A stretch of DNA of 53,002 bases from Lachnospiraceae bacterium (lineage in GTDB: Bacteria > Bacillota > Clostridia > Lachnospirales > Lachnospiraceae). Below are positions 16,976 to 26,463 of this stretch, in pieces. The stretch covers positions 1-53,002 of the forward strand of contig SVFM01000018.1 of the NCBI GenBank assembly GCA_015056865.1, read 5' to 3'. The notes below the pieces were generated by a model that was not told where the DNA came from, made no database searches, and saw only the letters and a list, made by a program, of their open reading frames with translations. The position numbers and the translations under genes are program-made. Each line of letters starts with the position of its first letter. The first letter of the stretch is position 1.

Positions 16976-17425
16976 ATGGGCGAGCAGGCGCGTGAGGTGG
17001 CGGCGCTTCAGCGGCGCGTGGATCGATATCTGCGGCGCTATATTGAACTTAAGGTCAGTGACACCGGTGTGTACCGCGGGCAGCATCAGATACTGATGTG
17101 GATGGGCAGAAATCCCGGGTGTTCCCAGACTCAGATTGCGGAGGCTTTGGAGATTTCTACGGCAGCAGTGACCACTTCATTGAAAAAGCTGGAAAAGGGC
17201 GGCTATATCGTCCGGCAGATGGACCGGGAGGACAACCGGGTCAATCAGTTGGAGATCACCCCCAAGGGTGTGGCAGTCATTGAACAGAGTAAGCACATGT
17301 TTCAGGAGATAGATAGTTCCATGTATGCCGGTTTTAGCCGGGAGGAGCTAGATCAGCTACAAAAATACTATGAAAGAATTTTACAAAATCTGGTGGAACA
17401 GACAGAGAAGGAGGCAATGAATTGA
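16976..17425 (+). CDS. MarR-family transcriptional regulator
   Basis: The 149-residue protein has the winged helix-turn-helix of MarR (GCSQTQIAEALEISTAAVTTSLKKLEKGGYI) followed by the wing QMDREDNRVNQLEITPKG, flanked by dimerisation helices. It starts with ATG and GGAGGCGAGGAA upstream. Its stop overlaps the start of the first ABC gene, so it is part of that operon and probably represses it until a toxic compound binds. The paired AACTAGTT sites upstream are the likely target. Confidence 0.92.
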   Translation: MGEQAREVAALQRRVDRYLRRYIELKVSDTGVYRGQHQILMWMGRNPGCSQTQIAEALEISTAAVTTSLKKLEKGGYIVRQMDREDNRVNQLEITPKGVAVIEQSKHMFQEIDSSMYAGFSREELDQLQKYYERILQNLVEQTEKEAMN

Positions 17426-19161
17426 AAAGGTATTTTAAGTACATCAGGCCATATCTTTCCTACTTTATTTTAGGCCCCATCATGATGATCGTGGAAGTGA
17501 TCGGCGAGGTGCTGATGCCCTATATGATGGCTTTGATCATCAATAATGGTGTGGCTGAGCGGAATATTCCGTACATTATTGCTGTTGGCGGTGTCATGGT
17601 ATTGATTGCACTTTTTATGATGGCTGGCGGGATTGGCGGTGCTTATTTTGCCGCCAAGGCTTCGGTCAATTTTGCTACGGATCTGCGCCATGATGTGTTT
17701 GCCAAGGTGCAGCAGTTTTCCTTTGCCAATATTGACAGCTTCAGTACGGGTTCCCTGGTGACCAGACTGACCAACGATGTGACCCAGTTGCAGAACATGG
17801 TCAACATGTCTCTGCGCATGATGCTGCGCGCACCGGGTATGATGATCGGTGCGATCATCATGGCGTTTATGATGAATGCCAAGCTGGCTGTGATCATTTT
17901 AATCGTGATGCCTCTTTTGACGGCAGCCATCGTGACTATTATCAGGATTGCATTTCCCAAGTTTGGAATCATGCAAAAGAAATTGGATGGTCTGAACTCC
18001 AAGATACAGGAAGCCTTGACCAATGTCCGTGTGATCAAGTCCTTTGTGAGAGGGGATTTTGAGCAGAAAAGCTTTGAGCAGGCCAATCAGGAGCTGAAGG
18101 ACAGCAGTATGAGCGCCTTTAAGATCGTAATCGCTCAGATGCCTATCATGATGGCGGCTATGAATCTGACCACCTTGGCGGTGGTATGGTTTGGCGGCCA
18201 GCAGATCATTGCAGGTACCATGCCGGTGGGAGATTTGACTTCTTTTACCTCCTACATCGTTCAGGTGCTTATGTCCCTGATGATGGTGGCCATGATCTTT
18301 CTGCAAAGCTCCCGCGCTCTGGCTTCTGCCAAACGTATCTCAGAAGTGCTGGATACCCGGGTGGATCTGACGGATGAACAGGCGGAGTGTAAGGACATGG
18401 TTGTACAAGAGGGAAGAATAGAGTTTCGTCAGGTGGGTTTTCGCTATTACAAGGATAGCCAGGAGAAGGTGCTGGATGACATTAACCTGACCATTGAACC
18501 GGGGCAGACTGTGGGAATCATTGGATCTACAGGCTGCGGCAAGACGACCTTGGTACAGATGATCCCAAGACTCTACGATGTGGATGAGGGAGAGGTGCTG
18601 GTAGACGGTGTAGACGTAAGAGAGTATTCCCTGCATAATCTGCGAAACGGTGTGGGCATGGTGCTGCAAAAGAATGTGCTCTTTTCTGGTTCCATTATGG
18701 AGAATCTGCTGTGGGGTGATGAGAATGCAACAGAAGAGGAAGTGCGTCAAGCTGCGGCTGCGGCACAGGCAGATCCTTTTGTCACATCCTTCACGGAGGG
18801 GTACGAGACTCAGTTGGGACAGGGCGGCGTGAACGTTTCCGGCGGACAGAAACAGAGGCTTTGTATCGCAAGGGCACTGCTGAAAAAGCCCAGGATCTTG
18901 ATTTTGGATGACTCTACCAGTGCAGTGGATACAGCTACAGAAGCCAAGATCCGGGAGGCTTTTGCTACTACATTGAAGGATACTACCAAGATCATTATTG
19001 CCCAGCGGATCACCTCAGTCATGGAGGCCGATCAGATTTTTGTCATGGATGAAGGCAGGATCGTAGGTGCGGGCAATCATGAGCAACTGCTTGAAAGTTG
19101 CGTGGCATATCAGGAAATTTATGCCTCCCAGATGGAGAGCCGGAAGGAGGTAGGTGCATAA
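17422..19161 (+). CDS. Heterodimeric ABC exporter subunit with degenerate ATP site
   Basis: The 579-residue half-transporter has six transmembrane segments (residues 15-310) and an ATPase domain with Walker A GSTGCGKTT (368-376) and signature VSGGQKQR. The residue after Walker B is Asp, not Glu (LILDDSTSAVD, near 494-504), and the switch His is Gln (IIIAQRITS, Gln528). This is the pattern of the degenerate-site half of heterodimeric exporters such as BmrCD or TM287/288. It starts with TTG overlapping the MarR stop by four bases; GAGAAGGAGG lies 9 nt upstream. With the next gene it should form a multidrug or lipid exporter. Confidence 0.9.
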   Translation: MKRYFKYIRPYLSYFILGPIMMIVEVIGEVLMPYMMALIINNGVAERNIPYIIAVGGVMVLIALFMMAGGIGGAYFAAKASVNFATDLRHDVFAKVQQFSFANIDSFSTGSLVTRLTNDVTQLQNMVNMSLRMMLRAPGMMIGAIIMAFMMNAKLAVIILIVMPLLTAAIVTIIRIAFPKFGIMQKKLDGLNSKIQEALTNVRVIKSFVRGDFEQKSFEQANQELKDSSMSAFKIVIAQMPIMMAAMNLTTLAVVWFGGQQIIAGTMPVGDLTSFTSYIVQVLMSLMMVAMIFLQSSRALASAKRISEVLDTRVDLTDEQAECKDMVVQEGRIEFRQVGFRYYKDSQEKVLDDINLTIEPGQTVGIIGSTGCGKTTLVQMIPRLYDVDEGEVLVDGVDVREYSLHNLRNGVGMVLQKNVLFSGSIMENLLWGDENATEEEVRQAAAAAQADPFVTSFTEGYETQLGQGGVNVSGGQKQRLCIARALLKKPRILILDDSTSAVDTATEAKIREAFATTLKDTTKIIIAQRITSVMEADQIFVMDEGRIVGAGNHEQLLESCVAYQEIYASQMESRKEVGA

Positions 19162-21116
19162 TGGATCAGGAAAGAATAGAGAGATTGCAGAAGAAGTATG
19201 GGGCAAAGCAGTCATTTTATCCCGGGGCCCCCGGCCCCGGAAAAGGGCCCGGGGGCCCCGGCAGAGGACCGGGCAGACAGGGAATGCCCGGTGGAAAACC
19301 AAGAAACGTGAAAAAGACTATGGGCAGGCTGATGGGCTACATCAGCGGAGATATGCCTAAGCTGATCATTGTATTTATCTGTGTTATTTTGGGGACTGTA
19401 TCCTCTTTGGCAGGAGCCTATATGTTACGTCCCATTATCAACAATATCACGGGTGGCGCCGGTCTTGGCGCGTTGGCACAGGGACTTTTGGTCATGCTGA
19501 TAATTTATGCTATAGGCGTGGTGTCCCAATATTTACAGCAGAGGATCATGGTCAGTGTATCTCAGAAGGCACTGCAGAAACTGCGGGACGACCTGTTTGC
19601 CAAGATACAAAGGCTCCCAGTGCGCTATTATGATACTCACAATCACGGCGATATCATGAGCCGCTTTACCAACGATGTGGATGCGGTGGGAAACATGATG
19701 ACAAGCACCATTGTGCAGCTGATCTCAGGTTCCATTACTTTGGTGGGTACCTTCTGTTTGATGGTGTATACCAATATCTGGTTGACTCTGGTCACTTTGG
19801 TTATGATCCCGCTGATGATGCAGGCAGCCAAGTGGGTGGCTGGACACAGCCGTAAGTTTTACAAGGATCAGCAGGCAGCCATTGGTACTTTGAATGGATT
19901 TGTGGAAGAGACAGTTACCGGACAGAAAGTAGTCAAGGTATTTTGTCATGAGGATGTTGCTACGCAGGAGTTTACCTTCCTTAATCACGATCTGCGGGAT
20001 AAGCAGATCAAGGCCCAGTTCTACGGAGGCATCATGGGTCCGGTAATGGGAAACTTAAGTCAGGTAAGCTATGCACTGACAGCTTGCGTAGGTGCGGCGC
20101 TTTGTGTGCTGCGGGGCTTTGACTTGGGCGGTTTGACCATCTTTGTGGGTTATTCCAGACAGTTTTCCAGGCCCATCAATGAATTGTCCATGCAGATGAC
20201 AATGATTTTTTCAGCCATGGCAGGTGCGGAGCGTGTGTTTGACGTGATGGACAGTGAGCCGGAGCCGGAGGATGCTCCGGATGCATGGCAGATCCGGCAG
20301 GTGGATGGCAGGCAGGTATATGTACGTAAGAACCGGGATCCGGAAACTATGACGCAGGAAGAAAAGGACGCGCTTATTCCGGTTAAGGGTGCTGTGACTT
20401 TGACAGATGTATCCTTTGGTTATGTGCCGGAGAAGCAGGTGCTGAAGGGGATCTCCTTATATGCCAAACCGGGCCAGAAGATTGCTTTTGTGGGATCTAC
20501 CGGTGCGGGCAAGACTACCATTACCAATCTGATCAATCGTTTTTATGATATAGATGGAGGCACCATTACGGTGGACGGCATCGACATCCGGGACATTGAG
20601 AGGGATAGTCTGCGCAGGAACATTGCCATGGTACTGCAGGACACACACCTGTTTACGGGAACGGTACGTGAAAATATTCGCTACGGCAGACTGGATGCCA
20701 CAGATGCGGAGGTGGAGCAGGCAGCCAGGGTAGCCAGCGCCCATTCTTTCATCATGCGTCTGGAAAATGGTTATGACACTATGATAGAAGGAGATGGAGC
20801 CAACTTAAGCCAGGGTCAGCGGCAGCTTTTGAATATTGCCCGGGCGGCTATCTCCAAGGCTCCCATCCTGATCCTGGATGAAGCCACCAGTTCCGTCGAT
20901 ACCAGAACGGAGAAGCATATAGAGCGGGGCATGGATCGTATCATGGCTGAGCGGACCACCCTGGTTATCGCTCACAGACTCTCTACCGTGCGCAATGCCA
21001 ACGCCATCATGGTGCTGGAAAACGGAGTTATCATAGAGCGCGGCGACCACGACGATCTGCTGGCCCAGAAGGGCAGATATTACGATCTCTATACGGGGCT
21101 TACGGAGTTGGAATAA
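19161..21116 (+). CDS. Heterodimeric ABC exporter subunit with catalytic ATP site
   Basis: The 651-residue half-transporter starts at ATG 19161, sharing one base with the previous stop (TAATG) and using GGAAGGAGG. Its ATPase has Walker A GSTGAGKTT (445-453), the catalytic Glu574 in ILDEATSSVD and His605 in VIAHRLS, while its signature is the altered LSQGQ, so it complements the upstream subunit. Residues 15-45 are an unusual Gly/Pro/Arg-rich linker before the first membrane helix; the DNA there forms a very GC-rich inverted repeat (about 19222-19261). A terminator follows. Confidence 0.92.
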   Translation: MDQERIERLQKKYGAKQSFYPGAPGPGKGPGGPGRGPGRQGMPGGKPRNVKKTMGRLMGYISGDMPKLIIVFICVILGTVSSLAGAYMLRPIINNITGGAGLGALAQGLLVMLIIYAIGVVSQYLQQRIMVSVSQKALQKLRDDLFAKIQRLPVRYYDTHNHGDIMSRFTNDVDAVGNMMTSTIVQLISGSITLVGTFCLMVYTNIWLTLVTLVMIPLMMQAAKWVAGHSRKFYKDQQAAIGTLNGFVEETVTGQKVVKVFCHEDVATQEFTFLNHDLRDKQIKAQFYGGIMGPVMGNLSQVSYALTACVGAALCVLRGFDLGGLTIFVGYSRQFSRPINELSMQMTMIFSAMAGAERVFDVMDSEPEPEDAPDAWQIRQVDGRQVYVRKNRDPETMTQEEKDALIPVKGAVTLTDVSFGYVPEKQVLKGISLYAKPGQKIAFVGSTGAGKTTITNLINRFYDIDGGTITVDGIDIRDIERDSLRRNIAMVLQDTHLFTGTVRENIRYGRLDATDAEVEQAARVASAHSFIMRLENGYDTMIEGDGANLSQGQRQLLNIARAAISKAPILILDEATSSVDTRTEKHIERGMDRIMAERTTLVIAHRLSTVRNANAIMVLENGVIIERGDHDDLLAQKGRYYDLYTGLTELE

Positions 21117-21127
21117 GGGTTGAAGCG

Positions 21128-21167
21128 AACAGGCTTCCCGTCATTTAATATGAGTGGGAAGCCTGTT
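21128..21167 (+). terminator. Terminator of the MarR-ABC operon
   Basis: AACAGGCTTCCC (21128-21139) pairs perfectly with GGGAAGCCTGTT (21156-21167), followed by TCATAATCATTGTT. The 200 nt that follow hold no gene. Confidence 0.75.
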
Positions 21168-21368
21168 TCATAATCATTGTTCATACATTTCAATTTCTTG
21201 CATAGAGATATGCTTTTGAATCTCCTTGAAGTTTCGTCTGGTGTACCATTGTAGTAGGCTAAATCCATCTGCACCAATACTGTGGTAAAAAATTGTATTC
21301 AATCTGCACAGGAGGAAAGTCAATAAATTTTACAAAAAGATATAGAATTTTTTTCCTGCAAATAGCGA

Positions 21369-21431
21369 TTGTTATGAGTAACATACTACGGTATTGTTGA
21401 ATTACAGCTGAAATAATATTACTGCAGTAAT
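21369..21431 (+). promoter_or_regulatory. Promoter and palindromic operator of the XRE gene
   Basis: TTGTTA (21369-21374) and TATTGT (21392-21397) are 17 nt apart. Between them and the start codon is the perfect 14-bp palindrome ATTACTGCAGTAAT (21418-21431), a likely site for autoregulation. Confidence 0.45.
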
Positions 21432-21445
21432 CGAAAGGAAAATAA

Positions 21446-22582
21446 ATGAGAAAAAATATTGGAGAAGTTGTTAGAGAATTACGTAAAAAAGAGAATATTA
21501 CTCAGGAAAAATTAGCAGAAGCACTAAATGTATCATTTCAAAGTATCAGTCGTTGGGAAAATGGTCTTGCGTATCCTGATGTTACACTCATCCCGGTTAT
21601 TGCAAACTATTTTCAGGTGACAACAGATACGCTGTTTGATATGAACGCTACTGAAAACCAGAAAAGTAAAGAAAAATATGAAGCAGTTTATAAGCAACAT
21701 CGACAAAACGGAGAGTTAGAGCTGTGTAGGGATATTATGATTGAAGCAAGGAAAATTTTTCCACGAGATTTTCATGTGATGATGAACCTGGCTGAAACAT
21801 TGGATTTGTATGAAGGCGGTACAAAATTACAAAGAGAACAATATGTTACTGAGAAATATTCCAACCAAATATATTCACTATGTCAATGTGTTTTAGAGGA
21901 TTGTAGGGATGAAAGCGAGCGCTGCAGGGCTACAAGATTATTGTGTGAGTATTACGCTAAGGCCGGAAATGTTTTTGAGGCATTACAGCTTACCAAGGGT
22001 GTTGCAGATATGGAACACTGTAGAGAAATTCTATTAGAACAGATACTGTCCGGAGATGAAAAACTATGTCAGTTACAAAAAAATATGATGAAAGCTGTTG
22101 ATTATGTAGCTGCAACATTGGTGAAGATAGCTTTACAAAGGGAATATGGCTTTTACGACAAATTGTCTTTAGATGAGAAAATCTTATATGTTGAAACTGC
22201 AAATAAATTATATTTTATAATGATGCCGGATGGTAATTTTCAGTTTTATCATAGAATGGTAGGGTGGAACTATCGCAGATTGGCAGAACTACATCTATTA
22301 AAGAAAAATAAAGAGAAAGCATTTGAATATTTACTGTTGGCAGAAAAAGAAGCAACAAAGTATGATGAGTTACAAGATCATAAATATACATCAATATTTA
22401 CTAATTTATTGGAATATGTGCCGGAAGAGTATTACAAATGCTGGACTGGAAGTGAGAGAGGAATGCTTTTGTATCGAATACAGGAAATGCAAGAGTATTT
22501 CGGACAATATGAAGGTGTGAAAAAAATGATAGAGAATCTTAGCAAGATAACGGAAAAAGAGAAAAAAGTGACATTGGGTTGA
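21446..22582 (+). CDS. XRE-family regulator with helical repeat domain
   Basis: The 378-residue protein has an N-terminal Cro/CI-type helix-turn-helix (ENITQEKLAEALNVSFQSIS, then RWENGLAYPDVTLIPVIANY). The remaining 300 residues are helical with TPR-like spacing (CREILLEQIL, RRLAELHLLKKNKEKAFEYL), like peptide- or stress-sensing regulators of the Rgg/PlcR style. AGGAAAATAA precedes the ATG. The gene is more AT-rich than the efflux operon before it and the genes after it, so it may be a later arrival. Its last codons overlap the promoter of the next gene. Targets are unknown. Confidence 0.85.
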   Translation: MRKNIGEVVRELRKKENITQEKLAEALNVSFQSISRWENGLAYPDVTLIPVIANYFQVTTDTLFDMNATENQKSKEKYEAVYKQHRQNGELELCRDIMIEARKIFPRDFHVMMNLAETLDLYEGGTKLQREQYVTEKYSNQIYSLCQCVLEDCRDESERCRATRLLCEYYAKAGNVFEALQLTKGVADMEHCREILLEQILSGDEKLCQLQKNMMKAVDYVAATLVKIALQREYGFYDKLSLDEKILYVETANKLYFIMMPDGNFQFYHRMVGWNYRRLAELHLLKKNKEKAFEYLLLAEKEATKYDELQDHKYTSIFTNLLEYVPEEYYKCWTGSERGMLLYRIQEMQEYFGQYEGVKKMIENLSKITEKEKKVTLG

Positions 22583-22608
22583 CATCCACTCCTTTTTTGC
22601 AGTATACT
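22579..22608 (+). promoter_or_regulatory. Promoter of the zinc-ribbon membrane protein gene
   Basis: TTGACA (22579-22584) and TATACT (22603-22608) are 18 nt apart. The -35 overlaps the stop codon of the XRE gene. Confidence 0.65.
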
Positions 22609-22670
22609 CTTAAGTAAGAAAGCGTACATAGCTTTTTAATATCACAAATACTCATTAGGAGGGAATTACA

Positions 22671-23195
22671 GTGGAAAAAGGTAATTTAGGTATCAGATTA
22701 GGTTTTTACGGAATCGCAGCATTTATTCTGGCTTATATGGGGCAGACTACTTTATTGTTCCTGTTGGCAGGCGTTGTGATCGTTGCTGAGAAGAACGAGT
22801 GGGCAACCCGTCAGGTGCTTCAGGCGATCGGCCTGTGGTTTGCGAGAGCAATTATTGTTAATTTCCTGGGTCTGTTTGATATAATCGGCAGAATTCCCAT
22901 CCTCGGCTCTATCTGGTATACTTTCACAGATATCATCGAGTGGTTGCTGAGAATCGCAGTTCTGGTATTTGCTATCATTGCTATCATCAAGAATGCGAAG
23001 GGTAAAGATGCCGGTGTTCCTTTGGCAAACAAGTTTGCTGATTGGGCTTGCGGTATCGTTAGACCTAAGGCAGTAAAGGCAGTTCAGCCTCAGGCACAGG
23101 CGCCTGCACAGGGCTTCTGCACAGGTTGTGGCGCACCTCTGACCGGCGGTGCATTCTGCAACAATTGTGGCAAACCTGTTGCACCTCAGCAGTAA
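22671..23195 (+). CDS. Small membrane protein with C-terminal zinc ribbon
   Basis: The 174-residue protein starts with GTG behind GGAGGG. It has about three hydrophobic segments (residues 8-40, 52-75, 90-112) and, after a Pro/Ala/Gln-rich linker, a zinc-ribbon with two CxxC pairs (CTGCGAPL and CNNCGKP). No enzyme motif is present. Similar small zinc-ribbon membrane proteins in Firmicutes are of unknown function. It lies just upstream of the valS leader but is expressed from its own promoter. Confidence 0.75.
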   Translation: MEKGNLGIRLGFYGIAAFILAYMGQTTLLFLLAGVVIVAEKNEWATRQVLQAIGLWFARAIIVNFLGLFDIIGRIPILGSIWYTFTDIIEWLLRIAVLVFAIIAIIKNAKGKDAGVPLANKFADWACGIVRPKAVKAVQPQAQAPAQGFCTGCGAPLTGGAFCNNCGKPVAPQQ

Positions 23196-23224
23196 GATCA
23201 TTCCACTATAGTAAATAAAACATC

Positions 23225-23555
23225 CACAGAAAAAGGTAAGGACAAAGAGGAGTAGGTACACCTGCGCATCAGAGAGAATGTCCCGGGTCTCCCGGCTGAA
23301 AGGACATTTGGCGTCAAAGGATACTGAAGGTAGCTTTGGAACCGGAGAGCTGAAAACAGGGCAAGCGCACTGCAAAGTAGGTTCTCACGCATTATCCCCG
23401 TTAACGGATAAAGTTTTGGCATCTGTTTTATTTTGAGATAAAACGGATAAGAAACTACTGAGGCAGTGATCGCAGCCAAGCGAGAACTGTAAACAAAGGT
23501 GGTAACGCGTTTCTAACGCCCTTTGCCGTATGACACGGCAGAGGGCGTTTTTCGC
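23225..23555 (+). promoter_or_regulatory. Valine T-box riboswitch of valS
   Basis: This leader senses uncharged tRNA-Val. The T-box sequence AAAGGTGGTAACGCG lies at 23495-23509; its TGGT bulge pairs with the ACCA end of the tRNA. The specifier is most likely GTA (Val) at 23330-23332 in the 3' side of stem I (GAAGGTAGC). The intrinsic terminator is the stem of ACGCCCTTTGCCG with CGGCAGAGGGCGT at 23515-23548, followed by TTTT. A TATAGT at 23207 may be the -10. The valine codon and downstream gene agree. Confidence 0.88.
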
Positions 23556-23570
23556 GATAAGCAAAGTCAT

Positions 23571-23772
23571 GTGCTCGGAAGATTGGTGCGCCGGACTGGT
23601 AGGGTGGGCTTTTGGTTTAGTGAAGGGCCCTTGAAAAACGCCGGCACTTGGTTTTTTCAAGCCGTTTGCGCAGAAAAAATCTTAGTACCGCTGCGTTTTT
23701 CACGGAACGGGAGTGAGCCCGAACTGAAATAAAAGCCCAGCGTGCCAATCCGACGTATCAATCTTCTGGTAC
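23571..23772 (+). repeat. Structured repeat element, copy 1
   Basis: A left arm (23576-23621) and a right arm (23723-23769) are complementary over about 46 nt; nearly all differences are transitions that keep G-U pairs in RNA. Between them is a 101-nt core (23622-23722) with an internal hairpin joining CTTGAAAAAC to GTTTTTTCAAG. The core is clearly related to that of the element at 29434-29621, while the arms are not. It lies between the T-box terminator and the valS ribosome site, so it is in the valS leader. Confidence 0.8.
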
Positions 23773-23800
23773 AAGAAAACACACTCAGAAAGGAGCAATC

Positions 23801-26461
23801 ATGAGCAAAGAATTAGCAAAGACCTATGACCCTAAGGGCATAGAAGACAAATTGTATCAAAAATGGCTAGACAAAAAGTATTTTCATGCGGAGGTAGATC
23901 ATAGCAAGACCCCTTTTACCATTGTGATCCCCCCGCCAAATATCACCGGTCAGCTGCATATGGGCCATGCGCTGGATAATACCATGCAGGATATTCTGAT
24001 CCGCTTTAAGCGTATGCAGGGTTACAATGCACTGTGGCAGCCCGGTACGGACCATGCCAGCATTGCAACAGAGGTCAAGATCATTGAGAAGCTGAGGGAA
24101 GAGGGCATTGACAAGTGGGATCTGGGAAGAGAGAAATTCCTGGAACGCGCTTGGGATTGGAAGAGAGAGTACGGTGGACGTATCATTTCCCAGCTGAAAA
24201 AACTGGGATCTTCCTGTGACTGGGACAGAGAACGTTTCACCATGGACGAAGGCTGCAACAAAGCAGTTACGGAAGTGTTCTGCAAGATGCATGAAAAGGG
24301 TTGGATCTACAAGGGAAGCCGCATCATCAACTGGTGTCCTGTATGTAATACCTCTATTTCTGATGCAGAGGTAGAGTACCAGGAGCAGGCAGGTCATTTC
24401 TGGCATATTAAATACCCTCTGATGGATGAGAACGGTCAGCCCAGCACCACAGAGTTTTTGACCTTTGCCACTACACGTCCCGAGACCATGCTGGGCGATA
24501 CTGCTGTGGCTATTCATCCGGAGGATGCGCGGTATCAGCATTTGATCGGCCGCAAGGTAATGCTGCCCTTGATGAATCGGGAGATTCCCATTGTCACAGA
24601 CAGTTATGTAGATATGGAGTTTGGTACCGGCGTTGTAAAGATCACACCGGGCCACGACCCTAACGACTTTGAGGTTGGAAAGCGTCATGGATTGCCCATC
24701 ATCAATGTGATGAATGATGATGCCACCATCAATGAAAAGGGCGGCAAATATGCAGGTATGGAGCGCTATGAAGCCAGAGCAGCCATCGTGAAAGAATTGG
24801 ATGAGATGGGACTTTTGGTAAAGATTGAGGATCACGTTCACAACGTAGGTACCCACGACAGATGTAAGACCACCATTGAGCCTTTAGTAAAGGAGCAGTG
24901 GTTTGTGAAGATGGATGAGCTCATAAAGCCCGCTGTTGAGGCTGTGAAAAACGGCGAGATCAAGCTGATCCCCGAACGTATGGAGAAAACTTACTATAAC
25001 TGGACAGACAACATCCGTGACTGGTGTATCAGCCGTCAGCTCTGGTGGGGCCATCGGATCCCTGCTTACTATTGCGATCAGTGCGGTGAGACAGTGGTAG
25101 CAAAAGAGGCGCCCGAGAAATGTCCCAAGTGTGGCAGTGTTCATATGACTCAGGATCCGGATACGCTGGATACATGGTTTTCTTCTGCATTGTGGCCCTT
25201 CTCTACCTTGGGCTGGCCGGAGATGACCGAGGACCTGAAATATTTTTACCCCACAGATGTGCTGGTAACAGGCTATGATATTATCTTCTTCTGGGTAATC
25301 CGTATGATCTTCTCCGGATACGAGCAGATGCAGGAGAAGCCCTTTAAAACCGTGCTGTTCCACGGTCTGGTTCGTGACAGCCAGGGTAGAAAGATGTCCA
25401 AATCCCTGGGCAACGGTATCGATCCCTTGGAGATCATTGAACAGTACGGTGCGGATGCGTTGCGTCTGACTCTGATCACAGGCAATGCACCGGGCAATGA
25501 CATGCGATTCTACTATGAGAGAGTGGAGGCCAGCAGAAATTTTGCCAACAAGGTTTGGAACGCTTCCCGCTTTATCATGATGAACATGGAAGGAAAGACC
25601 GTGACAAAGCCAGCAGATGCAGATCTGGCACCTGTGGACAAATGGATCCTTTCCAAAGTCAACTCTCTTGCAAAAGAAGTAACGGACAATATGGAGAACT
25701 TCGAACTGGGTATCGCAGTGCAGAAGGTGTATGACTTTATTTGGGATGAGTTCTGCGACTGGTATATTGAGATGGTAAAACCCCGTCTGTACAATTCCGA
25801 TGACGCAGTAAGCCAGAATGCGGCCCTTTATACCTTGAAGACAGTTTTGATGGATGCCCTTAAGCTTTTGCATCCTTACATGCCTTTTATCACGGAGGAG
25901 ATCTTCTGCAGCCTGCAGAGCGAGGAAGAGTCCATTATGATCTCAAAGTGGCCTGAGTTTACAGAGAGCCGGGTATATGCCAAGGAAGAGAAAGCCATTG
26001 AGATCATTAAGGAGGCAGTTCGCGGTATCCGCAACGTGCGCACCGAGATGAATGTTCCCCCCAGCAAGAAGGCTTCCGTATATGTAGTCAGCGAAAACCA
26101 GGAGATTCTGAATGTATTCGCAGAGGGCAAGCTGTTCTTTGAATCCTTAGCCTACGCTTCCGAGAGCTTCATGCAGAAGGACAAGACGGGCATTGCTCAG
26201 GATGCAGTTTCTGTAGTGATCCCGGATGCCACACTGTATATTCCTTTTGCTGAACTGGTGGATATCGCTCAGGAGATAGAGAGACTGCAGAAAGAAGAAA
26301 AGAGACTGCAGGGAGAGTTGGCGCGTGTCAACGGCATGTTAAACAATGAAAGATTTATGTCCAAAGCACCTGAAAGCAAGGTGGCAGAGGAGAGAGAAAA
26401 ACTGGCCAAATATACCCAGATGATGGAGCAGGTAAAGCAGCGTCTGGAGCAGCTGAGCTAA
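23801..26461 (+). CDS. valS: Valyl-tRNA synthetase
   Basis: The 886-residue class I synthetase has the HIGH motif as HMGH in [12 protein letters not shown], the KMSKS motif in [11 protein letters not shown], the editing domain ([21 protein letters not shown]) and the C-terminal coiled-coil typical of ValRS ([20 protein letters not shown]). It charges tRNA-Val with valine and removes mischarged threonine. AGAAAGGAGC precedes the ATG. Expression is set by the T-box upstream. folC follows 2 nt after the stop. Confidence 0.98.
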   Translation: MSKELAKTYDPKGIEDKLYQKWLDKKYFHAEVDHSKTPFTIVIPPPNITGQLHMGHALDNTMQDILIRFKRMQGYNALWQPGTDHASIATEVKIIEKLREEGIDKWDLGREKFLERAWDWKREYGGRIISQLKKLGSSCDWDRERFTMDEGCNKAVTEVFCKMHEKGWIYKGSRIINWCPVCNTSISDAEVEYQEQAGHFWHIKYPLMDENGQPSTTEFLTFATTRPETMLGDTAVAIHPEDARYQHLIGRKVMLPLMNREIPIVTDSYVDMEFGTGVVKITPGHDPNDFEVGKRHGLPIINVMNDDATINEKGGKYAGMERYEARAAIVKELDEMGLLVKIEDHVHNVGTHDRCKTTIEPLVKEQWFVKMDELIKPAVEAVKNGEIKLIPERMEKTYYNWTDNIRDWCISRQLWWGHRIPAYYCDQCGETVVAKEAPEKCPKCGSVHMTQDPDTLDTWFSSALWPFSTLGWPEMTEDLKYFYPTDVLVTGYDIIFFWVIRMIFSGYEQMQEKPFKTVLFHGLVRDSQGRKMSKSLGNGIDPLEIIEQYGADALRLTLITGNAPGNDMRFYYERVEASRNFANKVWNASRFIMMNMEGKTVTKPADADLAPVDKWILSKVNSLAKEVTDNMENFELGIAVQKVYDFIWDEFCDWYIEMVKPRLYNSDDAVSQNAALYTLKTVLMDALKLLHPYMPFITEEIFCSLQSEEESIMISKWPEFTESRVYAKEEKAIEIIKEAVRGIRNVRTEMNVPPSKKASVYVVSENQEILNVFAEGKLFFESLAYASESFMQKDKTGIAQDAVSVVIPDATLYIPFAELVDIAQEIERLQKEEKRLQGELARVNGMLNNERFMSKAPESKVAEEREKLAKYTQMMEQVKQRLEQLS

Positions 26462-26463
26462 CC

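Noticed and set aside
19098..19160. Longer start for the second ABC subunit inside the first
   Set aside because: The ATG at 19161 follows GGAAGGAGG and overlaps the stop as TAATG, the usual coupled form.
23571..23772. Reading the hairpin element as part of the T-box
   Set aside because: The T-box terminator ends at about 23553, and the element's core recurs before spoIIAA where there is no T-box.
24884..25873. Open frame of 329 codons antisense to valS (and another at 23867-24856)
   Set aside because: Both mirror the coding frame of a complete valS and show no protein family features.
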